Source: Chrysoperla carnea (Eukaryota > Arthropoda > Insecta > Neuroptera > Chrysopidae). Taken from it: a stretch of DNA of 64,000 nt. Shown one piece after another: positions 1 to 14,070 of this stretch. The stretch covers positions 63,962,181-64,026,180 of the forward strand of contig NC_058340.1 of assembly GCF_905475395.1 (NCBI RefSeq), in the 5' to 3' direction. Position 1 is the first letter of the stretch, and each line of letters opens with the position of its first letter. The notes under the pieces are model-generated. The model saw only the letters and a program-made list of their open reading frames with translations, was not told the DNA's origin and did no database searches. Both the position numbers and the translations under genes were made by a program.

Positions 1-3000
1 AGAAAAAATGTATCTACAGTTGACTGCTCATAAATAAGACTATCAATTCTCATTTCAATCTTAAAACAACTAAGCAATTTTTTCAGTGTTAGGGTCATGT
101 GGACGATCAAAAAGGATAAAAATAGATTAAAAATTATGCAATTAAGTTTGATCGGGTAGTGCACTGAAATTTAGAAGATAAATAGAAAATTATGATTAAA
201 AGGAAAAAAAATAAAATAAAAAAACATGTAACTTCTCTATCAAAAATTGTGTTATTTTTAAGGAAATTTTTGACTTGCTGACCATTGACCATATATTAGG
301 ATTATTGTAGTAGGTAAATGAAACTTATATAAGCGACCGCATCGCGATTTGAATGTATTTACATATAAACAAAATGCAAGAGAAACATTTTGAAAAAGTT
401 GAACTTGTACTATTAAACTGTATTAATACAATGTACAAATAACAGTGAATTCAAAAAATATTGGAGGTAAAAGTATCTTGAATTCATTTTTTCTAGTAAT
501 AAAGCTCGTAAAAAAAAGGTTCCTTTCTAGTTGCCTTCGACGAAATTTCAGTAATTGGAAAATTTTAATTACATTTTACCGTTTCTGAATGTACGACAGC
601 ACGTACGGTATATATCTCGTGTAATTCAGGCGTGGCCTAAAGGGACGAAAAAGTTAAATTAAACGTCTATCTATTTAATATAAGAACTAAAAACGCATTT
701 TATAGAAACGAACAACTCTGTGTATCTTCTGCTTTTGCTTCTACGTTGGATTGTCATTTTTTTCAAGAAAATAATCTCAATAGTCTTACAGTGGTTATGC
801 AATTTTTCCCACGAAAAACTTTGCCCAAGATAATACTTATCTCGTATGAGATAATTATCAAAAATTCCTCGCTCTTAATCTTTTTTAGCAACCAGGGATC
901 CTTAGGATTTTTTCTTATAATTTATATTCTGTATCTTTTCCCCTCTTACATTGGCTGACAACGCCCTTGCCAAAAGCCATAGTAGCCGTAGAACGGTTAC
1001 ACCATCTTTGGGTTGCATCATCTTTGAAATACGTTTCTCCCTCCATGTTGTCTACCGTAGCCTTTACTACAACCCCTCCCCCCATATTTTGTATTTCCTG
1101 AAGCACTGGCATTACTTCCCCGTAACTTTTGACCTATTCCCTCCTCTTGACCGGGCCACGTGATGTTCCTTATCGAAAATTCTTGATATCTCGCATAAGG
1201 TAGAACTAAAAGACGTAGAATGTGTAAATTTTGAATTTAAGATTGCTGTAAAATCTCGTTGACATCTTCTCCTACGAACTGGTGGAGCATCAGTTCTGCT
1301 CTGATAATAATGTACATTTTATCGTATCCATGACATAATAATTGATAATTCGAGAACTCCATTTACTACCTATATTATTTTCGATACCTACTGTATAGTA
1401 GAATACCGTCTATATACAAGTTTACATACACTATTCGACAACATTGTCGACGTACTACTGAAAAAATCTACATCTGAAGCGTGTTTATAATAAGAGAGTA
1501 ATATACTCTCTGACTGAGAGTCTCTGGTGTTCCCTCAAACATTCAACAGAACTCTGAGATGATGAAGATGAAGCTAGGTACATATATATAATATGGTAGA
1601 ACATCCACTATACGACCAGTATTCTGCGCGACTCTTTTTATTTAACAATGTTTTATAACAATATAAGTAATAATAATACTTTTATAAATTATTTTGTAAT
1701 TTGTTTTTAATCAGAAAATATGAATATATTAATAAATATCGAATATACGTAATTGTTATAAACAATTATTTTATTATTATTGTTATTATTACTCAATAAT
1801 AAAAAAATATTTATTTAAATTAAGTGCTTATAAAATATTGTTTTTTTTTTTAATATTTTTATTTTTTTAAATATTAGTTATTTAAAATTGTGATTTTTAA
1901 TTATTTTCAATTCAAAAACAGTTAGTGCTAGTTTTAAGTGCTCATTAATATTTTTTCATAATTAAAAATTTTATTAATGTATATATTTTTTCCATTATTT
2001 ATAATCACGTAAGATTTTTAAACTTTGAACAAATGCATATTTATTTTTTTGGGATTTATTTTTTTTATTGAAAACATTGACAATTTTTCATGTTGGTTTT
2101 TAGAAAAAATTTTTAGAATTTCACAAATTACCTGAATTTTGTGCAGAAAATTTTAAAAGAGAGATATAATTATTATTAATAGAAATTGTTTTCCATCAGA
2201 TTTTCTAATTTTCACGAGCAGTGATTTTGCAAATGTATTCAGGCTATCTTTTTCTATTAATTACTATAAGTTTTGTACACAATTACAGTTAGAGTGTTCT
2301 TAATTTTCTTAAAATTACATAAAAAATTATTTAGAACAGTACAAACCCGAAGTAAAACTGCACAAAAGGGCACTGATTATATGTAAATCTAATTATTATC
2401 ATTATAAAAATTCACTATTATACGGAAAATGGCTTTTAAGAACATAAGTTATTTGTTTATACCGTGTACTAGGGTAGCTGCAAGTGGTGGCTGCCTTTAG
2501 TGCTACAAGGGATGCCTGCTAAGTTGTTATAACTGGTGCTCCCTTAGGATGAATCAACTTATTGTGTTTTGCTATGACATTATTCTGTGTTATGTATTAC
2601 ACAATTAAATGCTCCCGTATGTATAATTTGATATCTCCCACACCAAAGTGTCTCTGTATTGGTGAAATAATTTGATAAATATTTGTTTTCTTTATAAAGA
2701 CAAAAAAATATTTTTTTTAGTATTCACTACCCAATGAAATCAATTTACAATCAATTATTGTATTATGAAAGTGGCACCTACTAATTTAATGAATTTGATA
2801 GGTCTGTGAATTTATAAATCTATCTAGTTTTCCCATAGCTACATCTTCCGAATCAGGCCTCAGATCGAAATTTGGTAAAGAGCTTTTCCATTTGTCTTGA
2901 TAAGCTTAATTTACTGGTATAATTTTCTGCTATCAATAACAGAACACCCTGTATACTACCTGCTTCATTTCAGAAAATTAGCAAATGCACCTCTTTTGAA

Positions 3001-3880
3001 GCGATTTTTCCAAAACTGCCAGAATATATCAGAACTGTATAAATCTTTAATTTCATGAAAGGTTCTTGTTATTAAAATTGACAAAGTCTGGTCAAAATTG
3101 ATAAGAAACCTTGAATTTAAAAATATTATCGCAATGTCAATACTTTGCATTACATATTTTATATAGGTTTTCTCTGATAAAAATATTTTAAAATTTTGTA
3201 GTATGCCACAATAACTTCTGGTGAGTCTCCGTGACTTCTAGAGTCATTCTGACTACGATGCACCTGTAGCACTATAGAAATCACTCACCTCCATCTAGAG
3301 AAACTTAGATCACGTTCCATTAGTTTTATCATTAATATATTTAATTTATTTAAATATTATTTTTATTATTTAAAACGAATTCCAAATACCTACACAACAT
3401 AACAAATTATTTTCGGTAAAATTTTCAAAACATAAAATTATTAAATGCTTGCTATGCTTTTCAAACAAAAACGATATTTATGTTCATAAATTATTTCCGG
3501 GATTATTATGTCTCGAATACAAACCAATATATTATTTTAAAATAATATATGTTAGTTAAGTGTTAATCTTTTATAATAAATTTACTATATCATCATCAGC
3601 ATACAATTCATCCAGAGTTGAATGTAACACATACAACAGGAAGTAATCCCAGAAGAAAAATTAACATTCATTAGTAATAATATGTAATATAAATGTTAAA
3701 ACGTGAAAATTAAAGAATGAAATGATTTTGGCATCAGTCATTTTAAAAATATTATTCAATATGCATTGACCTAATATTTTTTAATTATTTGAAGTAAAAA
3801 ATGTGCATCTTCGCTAACGTGAAAAGAGTAAACCTTTTTTGGTGATAAGAGAAAAAAAAACAGACAGGTTTATAGTTACT
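1..3880. other. Gene-free AT-rich region
   Basis: No gene I can support. A GC-richer island at 915-1165 has a 65-codon minus-strand frame that looks coding-like (see findings). A mariner-like relic ends near 2956. The rest is AT-rich without recognisable features. Confidence 0.5.
2815..2956 (-). mobile_element. Mariner-like relic, copy 1
   Basis: Ends at GAACACCCTGTATAC, the complement of a TACAGGGTGTTC end. Read on the minus strand, GGGTGTTCTGTTATTGA, AAATTTCGATCTGAGGCCT and neighbouring sequence match the segment at 16232-16345, so these are two copies of one family. The second end was not found. Confidence 0.55.
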
Positions 3881-4488
3881 TAATAAAAAAAACCGCCTCC
3901 AAAACAAAAACTTTTCCAAAACAAATTAATATGCACTAAAAAGTAAAAAATAAAGTTAATATAATGTAGTTAAAATTATTGTTATTTTTGGAGTCAAGGA
4001 AACAACTCTGACATAACAGTTTGCTACATTATCTTGACTGACACCGACTCCAAAAATAACAATAATTTTAAGTACATTATATTATCGTTATTTTTTTACT
4101 TTTTAGTGCATATTAATTTGTTTTGGAAAAGTTTTTCTTTTGAAGTCGGTTTTCTTTTTGTTAAAAGTTTTTTATCTAGAATCTGAAGTACAACTAATTT
4201 GTCACTAGAAAAGAATCATAGAAATCGATTGGCGTGATATTGAGTTACTCGTCCTCTTGTCGTGCATACGTAATACAAATTTAAGACTTTTGTGGTTTTC
4301 TCATTGATGCAGTTGACACAACTGGACCAAAATGAAATGGGACTACACGAAAAGCACCAGCTTTCAAATAGGTAAAGAATCATCAAAATCGGTTCTCTCT
4401 TTCGAAAGTTCTGAGTTAACACACATTAAAAAAAAAATACAGTCGAATTGATAACCTCCTCCGTTTTTGTTGGAAGTCGGTTAAAAAG
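3881..4488 (+). mobile_element. Hairpin (foldback) element, copy A
   Basis: A long inverted repeat at about 3890-4165 (left arm starting ACCGCCTCC, right arm ending GAAGTCGGTTTTC, centre near 4005) followed by a tail ending GGAAGTCGGTTAAAAAG. The tail contains AGTCGAATTGATAACCTCC as in copies B and C. No protein-coding capacity. The left arm has lost about 10 bases compared with copy B. Confidence 0.8.
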
Positions 4489-4845
4489 CATTCTTATCAA
4501 TGCCATAGTTTAATAAATGTCTTGGTATACTGATAAGCAGAAGAATAGAGTTTCGTATTACAGGTGTGTATGAAAATAGATAAGATTACGTTTCAAATTT
4601 TGAGGGTGCGTTATGTTAGAACTTGGGAAAGTTTGTCGAAAATTAAGAGCAAAGTTTTTCGAAATATACCATAATTTTTGCAATATTGATTGCCTAAAGA
4701 TTTAAAGAAAATCACTTATTGAAAAAATATATCTCAAAAATGCAATTCATTTCATCACTTTAAATGTGCTTAAAATGGAAAAACGAGTGTCATCACTTCA
4801 CTAACTTCAATATGAAAAGAAAATGGAAAAAATATAAATTAACAT

Positions 4846-4919
4846 AGGCCCCGGCGAGATTCGAACTCACGATCTCCTGTTTACTAGACAGGCGCTTTAA
4901 CCAACTAAGCCACGGCGCC
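4846..4919 (-). tRNA. tRNA-Thr (AGT)
   Basis: Cloverleaf on the minus strand, 74 nt: acceptor GGCGCCG/CGGGGCC, D-arm GCTTAGTTGGTTAAAGC, anticodon stem CCTGT/ACAGG around CTAGTAA (anticodon AGT), and T-arm with TTCGAAT. The fourth acceptor pair is G-G, a mismatch, and one T-arm pair is a wobble, so it may be a weak gene or a young pseudogene. Internal A and B boxes look intact. Confidence 0.85.
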
Positions 4920-5814
4920 GTTGGTCAAGTTTTAAAATATTTACAAAGTGTTTTGCTTAAAAAATTTATGACTGTCTATTTTTAGTTCTACTATTTTTTT
5001 GTGACTGTATTGTAGTATTTTTATTTTTAAAAACATCTTAATATTTTAATTCAATTTCTGTATTTTATAAACCTTGAAAAAATGAATTTGTTCACTTCTG
5101 TTTTCGAATCAATATATTGACATACCGCGGTGGACCAGTAGAAGCTAAATTAGCTTTAATATAAGATTTATTTTCTTCAATTGGCTTACCAACTTTTACA
5201 TTTAAATGCACGAAATATAAAAAATTTTGAATCCTTGAAAGGGTTCCACATTTTATTCTTGATGATATTTCAAATTTAATTTCACCCCTTTTCAAAAGTA
5301 TATCCCAAAATATGTTTTCTATTTTGATTCAATTTCACGTAAATTTCTAATTTTTAATAAACTTTTTTCATTTTCCAAGAACAGTGTTTTTGAGTCGATT
5401 CAAAGAGCAAGCAAATGTTTGTTATCATTTTTTTCGTTTTTGCTTTCGACTTTCGGGATGTGAAATTTATATTTCTATAAAAAATTCAAAAGTATAATCT
5501 ACGTAGGTCCACGCGGTAATCATAAAGTCACGTAACGTTGATGGTGACTTAATGAATGAGTCAGTCATATATTTTATTTCATACATAATTTGATATAAAA
5601 AAAAACTATTTTTCTTACAAACTCTAAAATAAATAGGTTTCCATTAAGTTTTCGTTTTTTTTAAACATATGCAGGCCTCAAAATTATGAAATAAAACAAA
5701 TAAATACCAGTGACAGCCTAACAAATTTGTTGTCATGTTCTATAAAAAATTTACTATTTTAATTTAGATTGTTGATTGATGAATACATAGTTTTATACGC
5801 TGTATATTTTAGAA

Positions 5815-6225
5815 ATTAAGAAATTTGCAAAAAATCGAGATCTCTGATTTCGATAAAAATCAGCATCTAAGGTAATTTTGACCAAAAAAATTCAAAAACT
5901 ACCCGCCCAATCGTCAAACTAACTCGATTTTTGAATTTTTTGGGTCAAAGTTGTCCTATAAGCTAAGTTTTATCAAATTCCGAAACAAAAAAATTTTTTT
6001 GATTTTTTCTAAGGGGTACGCTTCAGAAATTTGCAAAAAATCGAAATAAATTTTCAATCTCCGATTTCGATAAAAATCATTATCTAAGGTAATTTTGACC
6101 CAAAAATTCAAAAATCGTGTTCATTTAACAGTTAGACGATTAATTTTCGATATAACTTGAAAAATAGATACAAGAAGTCGTTTTTTTCGAAAATTGCTCG
6201 TCCAATCGTCAAATTAACTCGATTT
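5815..6225. repeat. Duplicated foldback-like segment
   Basis: AAATTTGCAAAAAATCGA, GATTTCGATAAAAATCA and ATCTAAGGTAATTTTGACC appear at about 5820-5882 and again at 6026-6102. The first unit also contains inverted phrases (GACCAAAAAAATTCAAAAA against TTTTTGAATTTTTTGGGTC). A tandem repeat with partial dyad symmetry. Confidence 0.6.
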
Positions 6226-8799
6226 TTGAAATTGAACTGTACTACTATATATATTTTTTTACTTTGCCTTTTTACTATCAAATAACGATAACAAAACCAA
6301 TATTTTGGAGAAGTAGAGTCTTTATAATTATAATTTAAAAATTTTAATCATCACAGGAAGGTTTGTGGCCTATGACAAATTATAACTCATCGATGCGGTT
6401 TGATAGACATTCTAGTTAACCAAAAAACAGTTTCATTATAAGTATACTAAAATATTTTAATTTTAATTGATCACATTTTCCTAAATTACTCTACATGTTA
6501 AATACAAAATTATAAGATAATTTTGTATAAAATAAAATCTTTTGCTTACTTAAATTAAAAGCCTATACATAAAATATATATTTATGTATAATTTTATACT
6601 AATTTATGTTAATTTCAAATAGAATAATGATGGAAAAGTTATGTTCATAATTATTACATTTAAATTATATTATAAAGATTTATTAAAGCTAGTTTCACAC
6701 TATAACAACAATACGGAACAAGTATTATTATATTATAATGATTATTATTTTTGTTATATCTATTGCAAAATGACCAATGATTTCCCACGGTTGGTCGTAG
6801 AAATATCTCAAAATTTAAAAATAAAATTTATCTCAAATTAACGGAAATCTTTATGACACAATCTTTTCATTTAATTAGTAAAGCTTTGGTCTCCTCGAAG
6901 CCACTGTTTCCACTGACAAATATCTCCATAAATCACGTCTGCTAAATATTACCATCACTCTTCGAGAAAACCATACTTTTGGCAAACTTTTGTTTGTATT
7001 TCTGTTATACTAAATGAGAATAATTCAAACAACAAAGCGCATATTTGACCTCGCGGCTTCTTTTTCAAGTTTTTTGATATTACTGCAGGCTTCAAACTCT
7101 TCCATCTCAAATAACAACAAGAATAAAATCTATCAAAGTTTTTACTGGTTTGCTTAGGCTTTGCTAAAATTGTTATCTATGTTTTAAGTGTAGGTTCACG
7201 TGTAGTATTCGATAGTCATTTCAGAACGACTGCAAGTTTGCTGTTGTCAAAGTCATGCCTAACAACATTTTCCTCTACAAAAATATCCATAGGCAAGGAT
7301 TTTTCTTGCAGGGTGCTTGGAAAATTATGCGGAAAACTTGAAATTGGTGAATATTCATTGAGGAAGATATAAAATTGCAATTTTTAAGATGCCCGGCAAC
7401 GGATATCTCGTGTTTTCGAGTGTTTATCTAAGTAATTTTTGATTTTAGACTTTTATCTATAAATTGCTTTTATTATATCCTTTTCAATGAAGAATGTGCA
7501 TTAATTTTAAGTAAGCGCAATTTTCATGAACCTTTGTCAGAGAAGCCATGATCTATACAACATCTTCACTTCCCAGTCGCCGTCATGGGAGTATCCTGCT
7601 GCTTTTGGTTCACACAGGGATTTTTGGAATAAACATTGCTGCCCTAAATGAATGACAGTTTTAATAATACGCCTGGCCCTAGACTATTAATTATTTGTAT
7701 AATATGTAATGTTTTTCTATACAATCTGTATGTTTATCAAACTCAAATTGACAGTTATTACAATTTGAAATGTTCTTGTCCATATTTATTGGATTAAATT
7801 ATAGTGTGAAAGTTTTTTTTTTTAAGTACCTATAGTAATTAAACTTTATTTTATATCAATAGGAACTTACATCATTGTTAAATATATGTAAGATACACAA
7901 AAACATTAAATTTAATTATAACATTTAATTATCATATACTCCGTTTATTAAATTAACTGTTAAAAATTCTAGTGTGAATGGCCCACAATGTCTACATGTG
8001 TATACATAAAAATATTGAACTCTTAAAAGGTATCTACTATACCAACTCCAGGCGTGGATCTTTTTATTATTTGCATCTTGTTTAGATTGTTTTCTTGCCA
8101 ACTGACACCGGAAATTGGACAACAATTTCCGAGATATCGACTCATTTTTATCTAAATGTGACCCAAATAAATTTTCCCGATTTTTGTAATTTGTCTAAGA
8201 ATTTGATAAAACTTAATTTAAACCATAATTGCTGGGGTCATTTAATCGAATAGTGGTTAGTTTTTGAGCTATCGGCTATACGATAAATTTTTATTTCGGA
8301 CATATCTTGAAAAATTCTGATCTAATCTAGTTCTTAATTGCCAATAAATCCAAATAAGACACGAATTTGATTTATTTTGCGATTGAGTAATAATTTTCTA
8401 GGAATCGACTGTAGAAATAGCCTCAGGATATCACTTATTGTGCAAGATTTTAGCCGATATCTCAGAAACTATTTATCCAACTGTCAAAGGGACGGACTGG
8501 GTTTTTGAATTTTTTGGGTCAAAATTACAAAAAACTTAATTCTTATCCAAATCGGAGACAAGGAAATTTCCTCGATTTTTTGGTAATTTTACTTAAGGAA
8601 TATTATTTGTATATATCAAGAAAATCATCAAAAAATTTTTGTTTCTGTCTCCAAAAATACAAAAATCACGGTCATGTAACGAAAAGATGGGTAGTTTCTG
8701 AAATATCAACGAAACTTCTGGATAAAAAGCTTTTATTTCGGGATAATTCTAAAGATATTGTAGTGTTCTAATTCTCGTAGATTCCATACAATGCCATAC

Positions 8800-9010
8800 C
8801 TTTAGATGAATTCTTCCAAAACTTTGATATATTTTAATGTTTAATGCAAAAGTACATTAACTGTTCCACACAAAATCAATTTACATTCTTGATTTCCAAA
8901 TATCTTCACAGCTATTATATCTAATAATAACTCAACAACTTCTTTTAGCATTGCACTGTTGTATCAACCATTCACAATGACTGTCCATGGAGAACTCTTC
9001 ATATAGACTG
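8800..9010 (-). repeat. Dispersed 200-bp repeat, copy 1
   Basis: Its reverse complement matches 18090-18260: ATGGACAGTCATTGTGAA, CAGTGCAATGCTAAAA, TTTGGAAATCAA and TTTGCATTAAACATTAAAATAT all recur in order. About 200 bp, no coding frame. Confidence 0.65.
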
Positions 9011-9992
9011 TTCATACTACGAGTTCATACTCGTACCTTTTGATAATATGTTTTCTTATGGGAATCGTACAAGAAAAATCGAGAAAATCTCATAAAAATT
9101 TGTGTTTTATTATTCGGTGAAACTTCTTGTTATTTAATGAAACATTTTTTCAGAAGAAAGTTTCACTTCAATAAAAACGATATTCTAATACAATGATATG
9201 GTATCTTAAATAATATTATTTTATTAATATACATATCTTATAATCTTCGAAGCTTTTAAGACTATTATATGTGCATTCATAGAGACATTTCTTTTTAATC
9301 CCAAATAAAATTTGATCAATAAATTTTTCTCGCTTGTGTATAAGTACATATAAATTTATTACATTTTAAAATATGGTGTTTTTTATTTCATTGTGTGGGC
9401 AACAAAAAATAATTGTCGACTGTATTTGTTAGTAAATATTACATAATATCATTACTTACCGTTTTGTAGGTATACTCGTATATCTATGTACACGATCAAA
9501 TTGTAATAACGAGAAAAAAATTACTTGTTTTTTAGTGGGTGTTTCTGTGTACCTACAAACACTAAAAATTTGTATGTTTTTTTTTTTTTTTTTTGTTTAT
9601 ATATTTTTACTATTATTATTATAAACTATTGTACTTGAGAGTGGAATATTTGGTTATTACTGTGGTGCTAACAATTAATCCGACAATACAAATAATCCGT
9701 CGCGTCGTTAAACAACACAACGGGTTCACACATATACAGTACTATCTTAAAAACAAATGTAATTTTGAAATAATATAGCATTATCTAGAATTCTAGACAA
9801 TTCTAAAAAGAAATAAACAATATCCTTTTATATTACTTAAACAAAGATAGAAAACATATACAAGTAAAATATATGTAATAGAACATACGTGACAGTTCTA
9901 GAATTTGCTAGACTGTAGGGTAACAATTGATTGTAACTATATAAACAGCGCACAATGTGTGATAAGGAGAGATTACAATACATACTCTTTAA

Positions 9993-10546
9993 GGTAGTAC
10001 CTACACGAAAGTGATATTCCAAGAATTTCTCAAAACTCAGAATATAAAATATTTAATTCATAATACACTTGCTGTTAAAATTAGAAGATGATTTACCATG
10101 CCATACATGAGATATTAGCAATTAAAAGTGACGCAATTTGTACGTGTACATGGGAGAAGTGTATAAAAATACCAAATTTACAAATATTATATTTATTTAC
10201 CAATGAATGACGTCCACCATCTCTATGAAAAACTAATATAATGTAGAATACTATATTTAGAAAATATATAAATAAAAATAAAAATTATTTACCATATAGT
10301 TTCGATAAAAAACTTAAATAAATAACTCGTTTTAGCGATATTTTTTTATGGAGAGGATATAATAACTAATGGTAAAGTTATATATCATAGTATGTGTGTG
10401 TATACGTATAGAAGATTTGTTAGTGAGGAACTACAGTCTTGTGAAAATAATAAATGTTATATGTATAATAGTCATAGCACAGTTAATGCACTGAATGATA
10501 GTATTAGTCCAAAACTTTTTGACTGGACGGTCGCGGAGGAACTACC
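9993..10546. mobile_element. Possible TTAA-flanked element
   Basis: TTAAGGTAGTACCTACACG at the left and GGAACTACCTTAA at the right form inverted ends next to TTAA, as in the better-preserved element at 24916-25415. The interior is not obviously the same. No coding frame. Confidence 0.45.
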
Positions 10547-10550
10547 TTAA

Positions 10551-11790
10551 ATTGACTTCAGAAGTTTTATCATCTATAAAAATGACATTAAAATCAAAGT
10601 ATTGTGAACTATATACATAATGTGAAATCGTTGTGTATTGTAGCTTTTGGTTTAATTCTGCAACTTAAAGAAACCAAATTCAATTTTGTAAAAGAAACAA
10701 TACGAATAATCGAAACTCTTCATATACTGTAATCAGTTTTTGTACCAAATAAATCCACGTGTAAGATTTGAAATTTTTTTCGATTTATTATTTGTATTGT
10801 AGAAGTAAATGATTGTGGTGGAGCCAATGTTTTTATTTGACGTTGATTATGATGTTATATAGGCATATATAAAGATTGAACAAGCTGATAGTTCTTACCC
10901 AAATGTGTGCCTATCAATTTGTTTCTCTATCAATATTATTTGAATATCGTTTAATTTGAATGTTCAATATAATATTTATTCATTTTACTGAAATTTAGGT
11001 ACTTCATTCTTGCGCTTCTAGAAATCTTGCAAGAGTGCTCGAATGCTAGTTAAAATTGATCTTTTACAGTTCCCTTCGAGGTTGAAGTTCTCTCTATGGG
11101 CACCGAAAGTTATTTCCTTTTCCATAAAATGAAGTTAATAGGTATTATTTAACATTGTTATAATTTTCCGATTTAGAGAAAAGAAAATATGCGTCTGTTT
11201 AGCAACGGATGTTGTATTTAAGTTTAAAGAAAAAATTTTTACGGCACTTTTTATTCATTTTCGGTTTTTGTACACGTTTTTAAAAGCGCGTTTAAAGATT
11301 TTTACAAGGTGTTAGTATGGAGAATTAATATGAATATGGCTTTAGCTTTTTTTCTATTTCGAATTTCTTCATAAAATCTTTGGAGAATATTTCTACGATA
11401 TAAAAGAACATTTAAACAAACGATTTTTTGAAAATTTCATATGAGAAAGTCTCCTTTAATGAAGCGGTTTTCACTTCTTCTTATTATTTGTAGTTATTAT
11501 TTTAGTTAAACGATATTATACTATACGTATAATTATTATGTATGTAGGTCTTTCTAATAACTAACACATTATTTGTGTTTCGTACATTTCATATTTAAAT
11601 GATAAATTGGAAACAATCGATCACAGTCTGCAGTAAAATACTTCTTATTAAATAGGTACTAATTCTCTCTTAATTCACTACACTCAATAACAACTTACAT
11701 TGCAACAGTGAAGTAATAAACTAATTTCATTAATTTATTTAATATCATAAATATTGTTTACGGTGTTTTAGGTATTTCTATAGTCATGAG
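10551..11790. other. Gene-free AT-rich region
   Basis: No gene or recognisable repeat seen. Confidence 0.5.
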
Positions 11791-11795
11791 ACTTA

Positions 11796-12130
11796 AGAAG
11801 ATATGCAAGGATTGAATAATACTAGGGATTTCAATAAAACTTTATAAATACATTTTTTGATTAACAAAGTTTTCAAAAATCACAAAAAATTCCTAGGTCA
11901 GCGGGCTTTTTATTAATATTTTATCGTTTAAAGTTGGCTGAAAAAATGATGAATCATATGGGTTATCCTTTTCAAATGGATATTTCTATATCAAAAAATC
12001 TAGAGAGTGTGATAAAAAAGTATCTAAAATATTTAGACCATCTTGTAGTTTATAATAATACCATCAAAATATAAGGTTGTCGATCATATCAAAACAAAAT
12101 TTTAATTTAATTATTAAAATTCTAGAAAAT
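11796..12130 (+). repeat. Dispersed repeat, copy 1 (family also forms the palindrome at 25.8-26.2 kb)
   Basis: GGATTGAATAATACTAGG, AAAATTCCTAGGTCA and AAAGTTGGCTGAAAAAATG occur in order here and at 25993-26232 (direct), and inverted at 25745-25966. It continues into TAATACCATCAAAATATAAGG, which is present in the inverted copy. Confidence 0.75.
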
Positions 12131-13800
12131 ATTTTCGAAAATTTTCGAAGTTTTCGAAAACCAAATGAATGGCAGCCAAAATTTATAAAAAACATAATGC
12201 AAACTCTGATATTCAATACTTTCTATACAGGGTATTTCAACAATTAACTCAGTTGATTAATAAATAATGTTTCTATGCAAAAATATGCGAGATAAGCATG
12301 CACTGATAATGAAGAATTTGATTTTAAGTATTTAATCTCATATTTATTAAGAAATTTCATACTCAAATCATGAGAAAATTTTTATAATCATTAATTTTCA
12401 AATTTAAATATAAAATTGTATTTTTATTTATAACAAAAGATACAAATAAAATTAGTTTTTGTTTTGAGAAATTAAATATCTTAAAATACAGATACACAAC
12501 CTTGATTTAATAGCCAGCCAGCCAAATGTTATTAAATTTTAAAATAACATTGATATCAAAAACATTCATAAAAATTTCTTTATTATTTTTCAAATCAATC
12601 AATTTTTGTTTTGCATTCAAATTTTATTTTCAATTTTATGTGCATTCTTTAAAAATCATCGGTTTAATTTTTTGGGAAACATTTTTGTGTCTCTTCAAAA
12701 TTAAAATTTGAATTACTAACTTATTTAATTTTTATCTGTAGCATTACATTGGCATACTCGACTAAATACTGTTGTATAAATGAATAATATATTACTTAAT
12801 ATTATGATAAATCGCGATATAATTAATAAAAATTTCTTGTTAATAACTTGTAACAAATACGGGAAAAAAAAGTATGAAAGAAATAATTATTAATTATAAG
12901 TTATATGTTAAAGAAAATATTTTTACATTTTTAGAATTTCAAACATATTTAATACAATTTGTTCTTGTATAGATAGTCAAGGAAATAAAGTAAAAATAGA
13001 AAACTGTAGCGATTTTGATCAATTAATTTGTATAGTGGTCCTGGTTAACCATTTTATTTGTTATAGTATCTCACGTCTGGAACAAAAAATTTTAATATCT
13101 TCAAATTTGGTAATAATTCAAATTTGGTTTTAATTATCTTCAAAAATGGTAAAGCTCGAGTTCAAAAGCTCAAAAATAGGCAATAATATAGGTAAGCTTG
13201 TCTGCCAAACCAAGCTTATATCTGACAAAATATTTTTTGAAGAAGAAAAATCACTTGAAATTTATTTCGACGTATTTCCAGTAAATGGGATAACCATTGA
13301 ATAAGTCTCTAAAAATGGGACAAATTTTTCCAATCACCTTTGTCTTATTTCTTATAATTTGAAACCAAATTTTTAAATTTTTAGAGATCTAATGAAAATG
13401 GCTACTAAATATCATACTAAATATCTTTTTTACCTCGGTAGGGTGTAATAAGGCTGCTTTATTCCTTTTTACATCGATGAAGTGCATATAAGACTATCTT
13501 TTCCTAAGCACACTCAGTGAAATTAGTGTATAAAATCAGATATAACAAGTGAAAACAAATAATTGAGTTGTTTTTGTACCTAATGTAAGTAAAGAAAGAT
13601 AAACAAACAAACACATACATAATATATATAACACATAAAATTAAAGTATAAACAAAAGGTACCTGTATATACATACTATATAAAGCTTCTAAGCTAATTT
13701 GCGCCACCACGAGTAAACAGTGATGTTTACAAAAAAAATGTTTCAAATAAAAGTTGTTTATTTTTTTATAAAGAACATTTTTTACATTTAATTTCTTATT
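12131..13800. other. Gene-free AT-rich region
   Basis: A mariner-like end (TACAGGGTATTTCAACAATTAACTC cut at 20: TACAGGGTATTTCAACAATT) lies at 12227 and resembles the sequence at 30127. No gene recognised. Confidence 0.45.
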
Positions 13801-14070
13801 CTATCTCTAACGGTTTACAAGACCTTGGCCGATGTTGGTCATTTGCGAACTCGACCTCCCTTTTTACGTCCTGTGCACGCTATAAAAATTTCAGCTTAAT
13901 ATCTGTTTTCGTTTTTGAGCTATCGTGTTGACAGACGGACGGACATACAACTGGAAATGGACTAATGAGTTTTACGAACACCTATACCAAAATTTTGTTC
14001 GTAGCATCAATTTTTTAAGCATTGTAAACTTGGAACTAAACTTAGTATACCTTGATATATTTCATATACA
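13801..14070. repeat. GC-richer dispersed-repeat-like segment
   Basis: It contains TTTTTGAGCTATCGTGTTGA followed by CAGACGGACGGACATAC and ends near TATACCTTGATATATTTCAT. The base composition differs from its surroundings. I recall similar phrases in interspersed repeats of several insects, but could not search. It has a short open frame (13925-14146) without domain character. Confidence 0.4.

Larger units (their letters stand above)
4920..9988. other. Gene-free region
   Basis: No gene I can support. It contains a foldback-like duplicated segment at 5815-6225, related AT-rich sequence at 8140-8700 with the same TTTTTGAATTTTTTGGGTC phrase, and one copy of a dispersed repeat at 8800-9010. Confidence 0.5.

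Noticed and set aside
8505-8771. 88-codon plus-strand open frame
   Set aside because: Lies in AT-rich repeat-like sequence; composition is Lys/Asn/Phe/Leu-rich with no domain or splice context.
13504-13746. 80-codon minus-strand open frame with hydrophobic stretches
   Set aside because: Hydrophobicity follows from AT-rich codons; low complexity, no signals around it.
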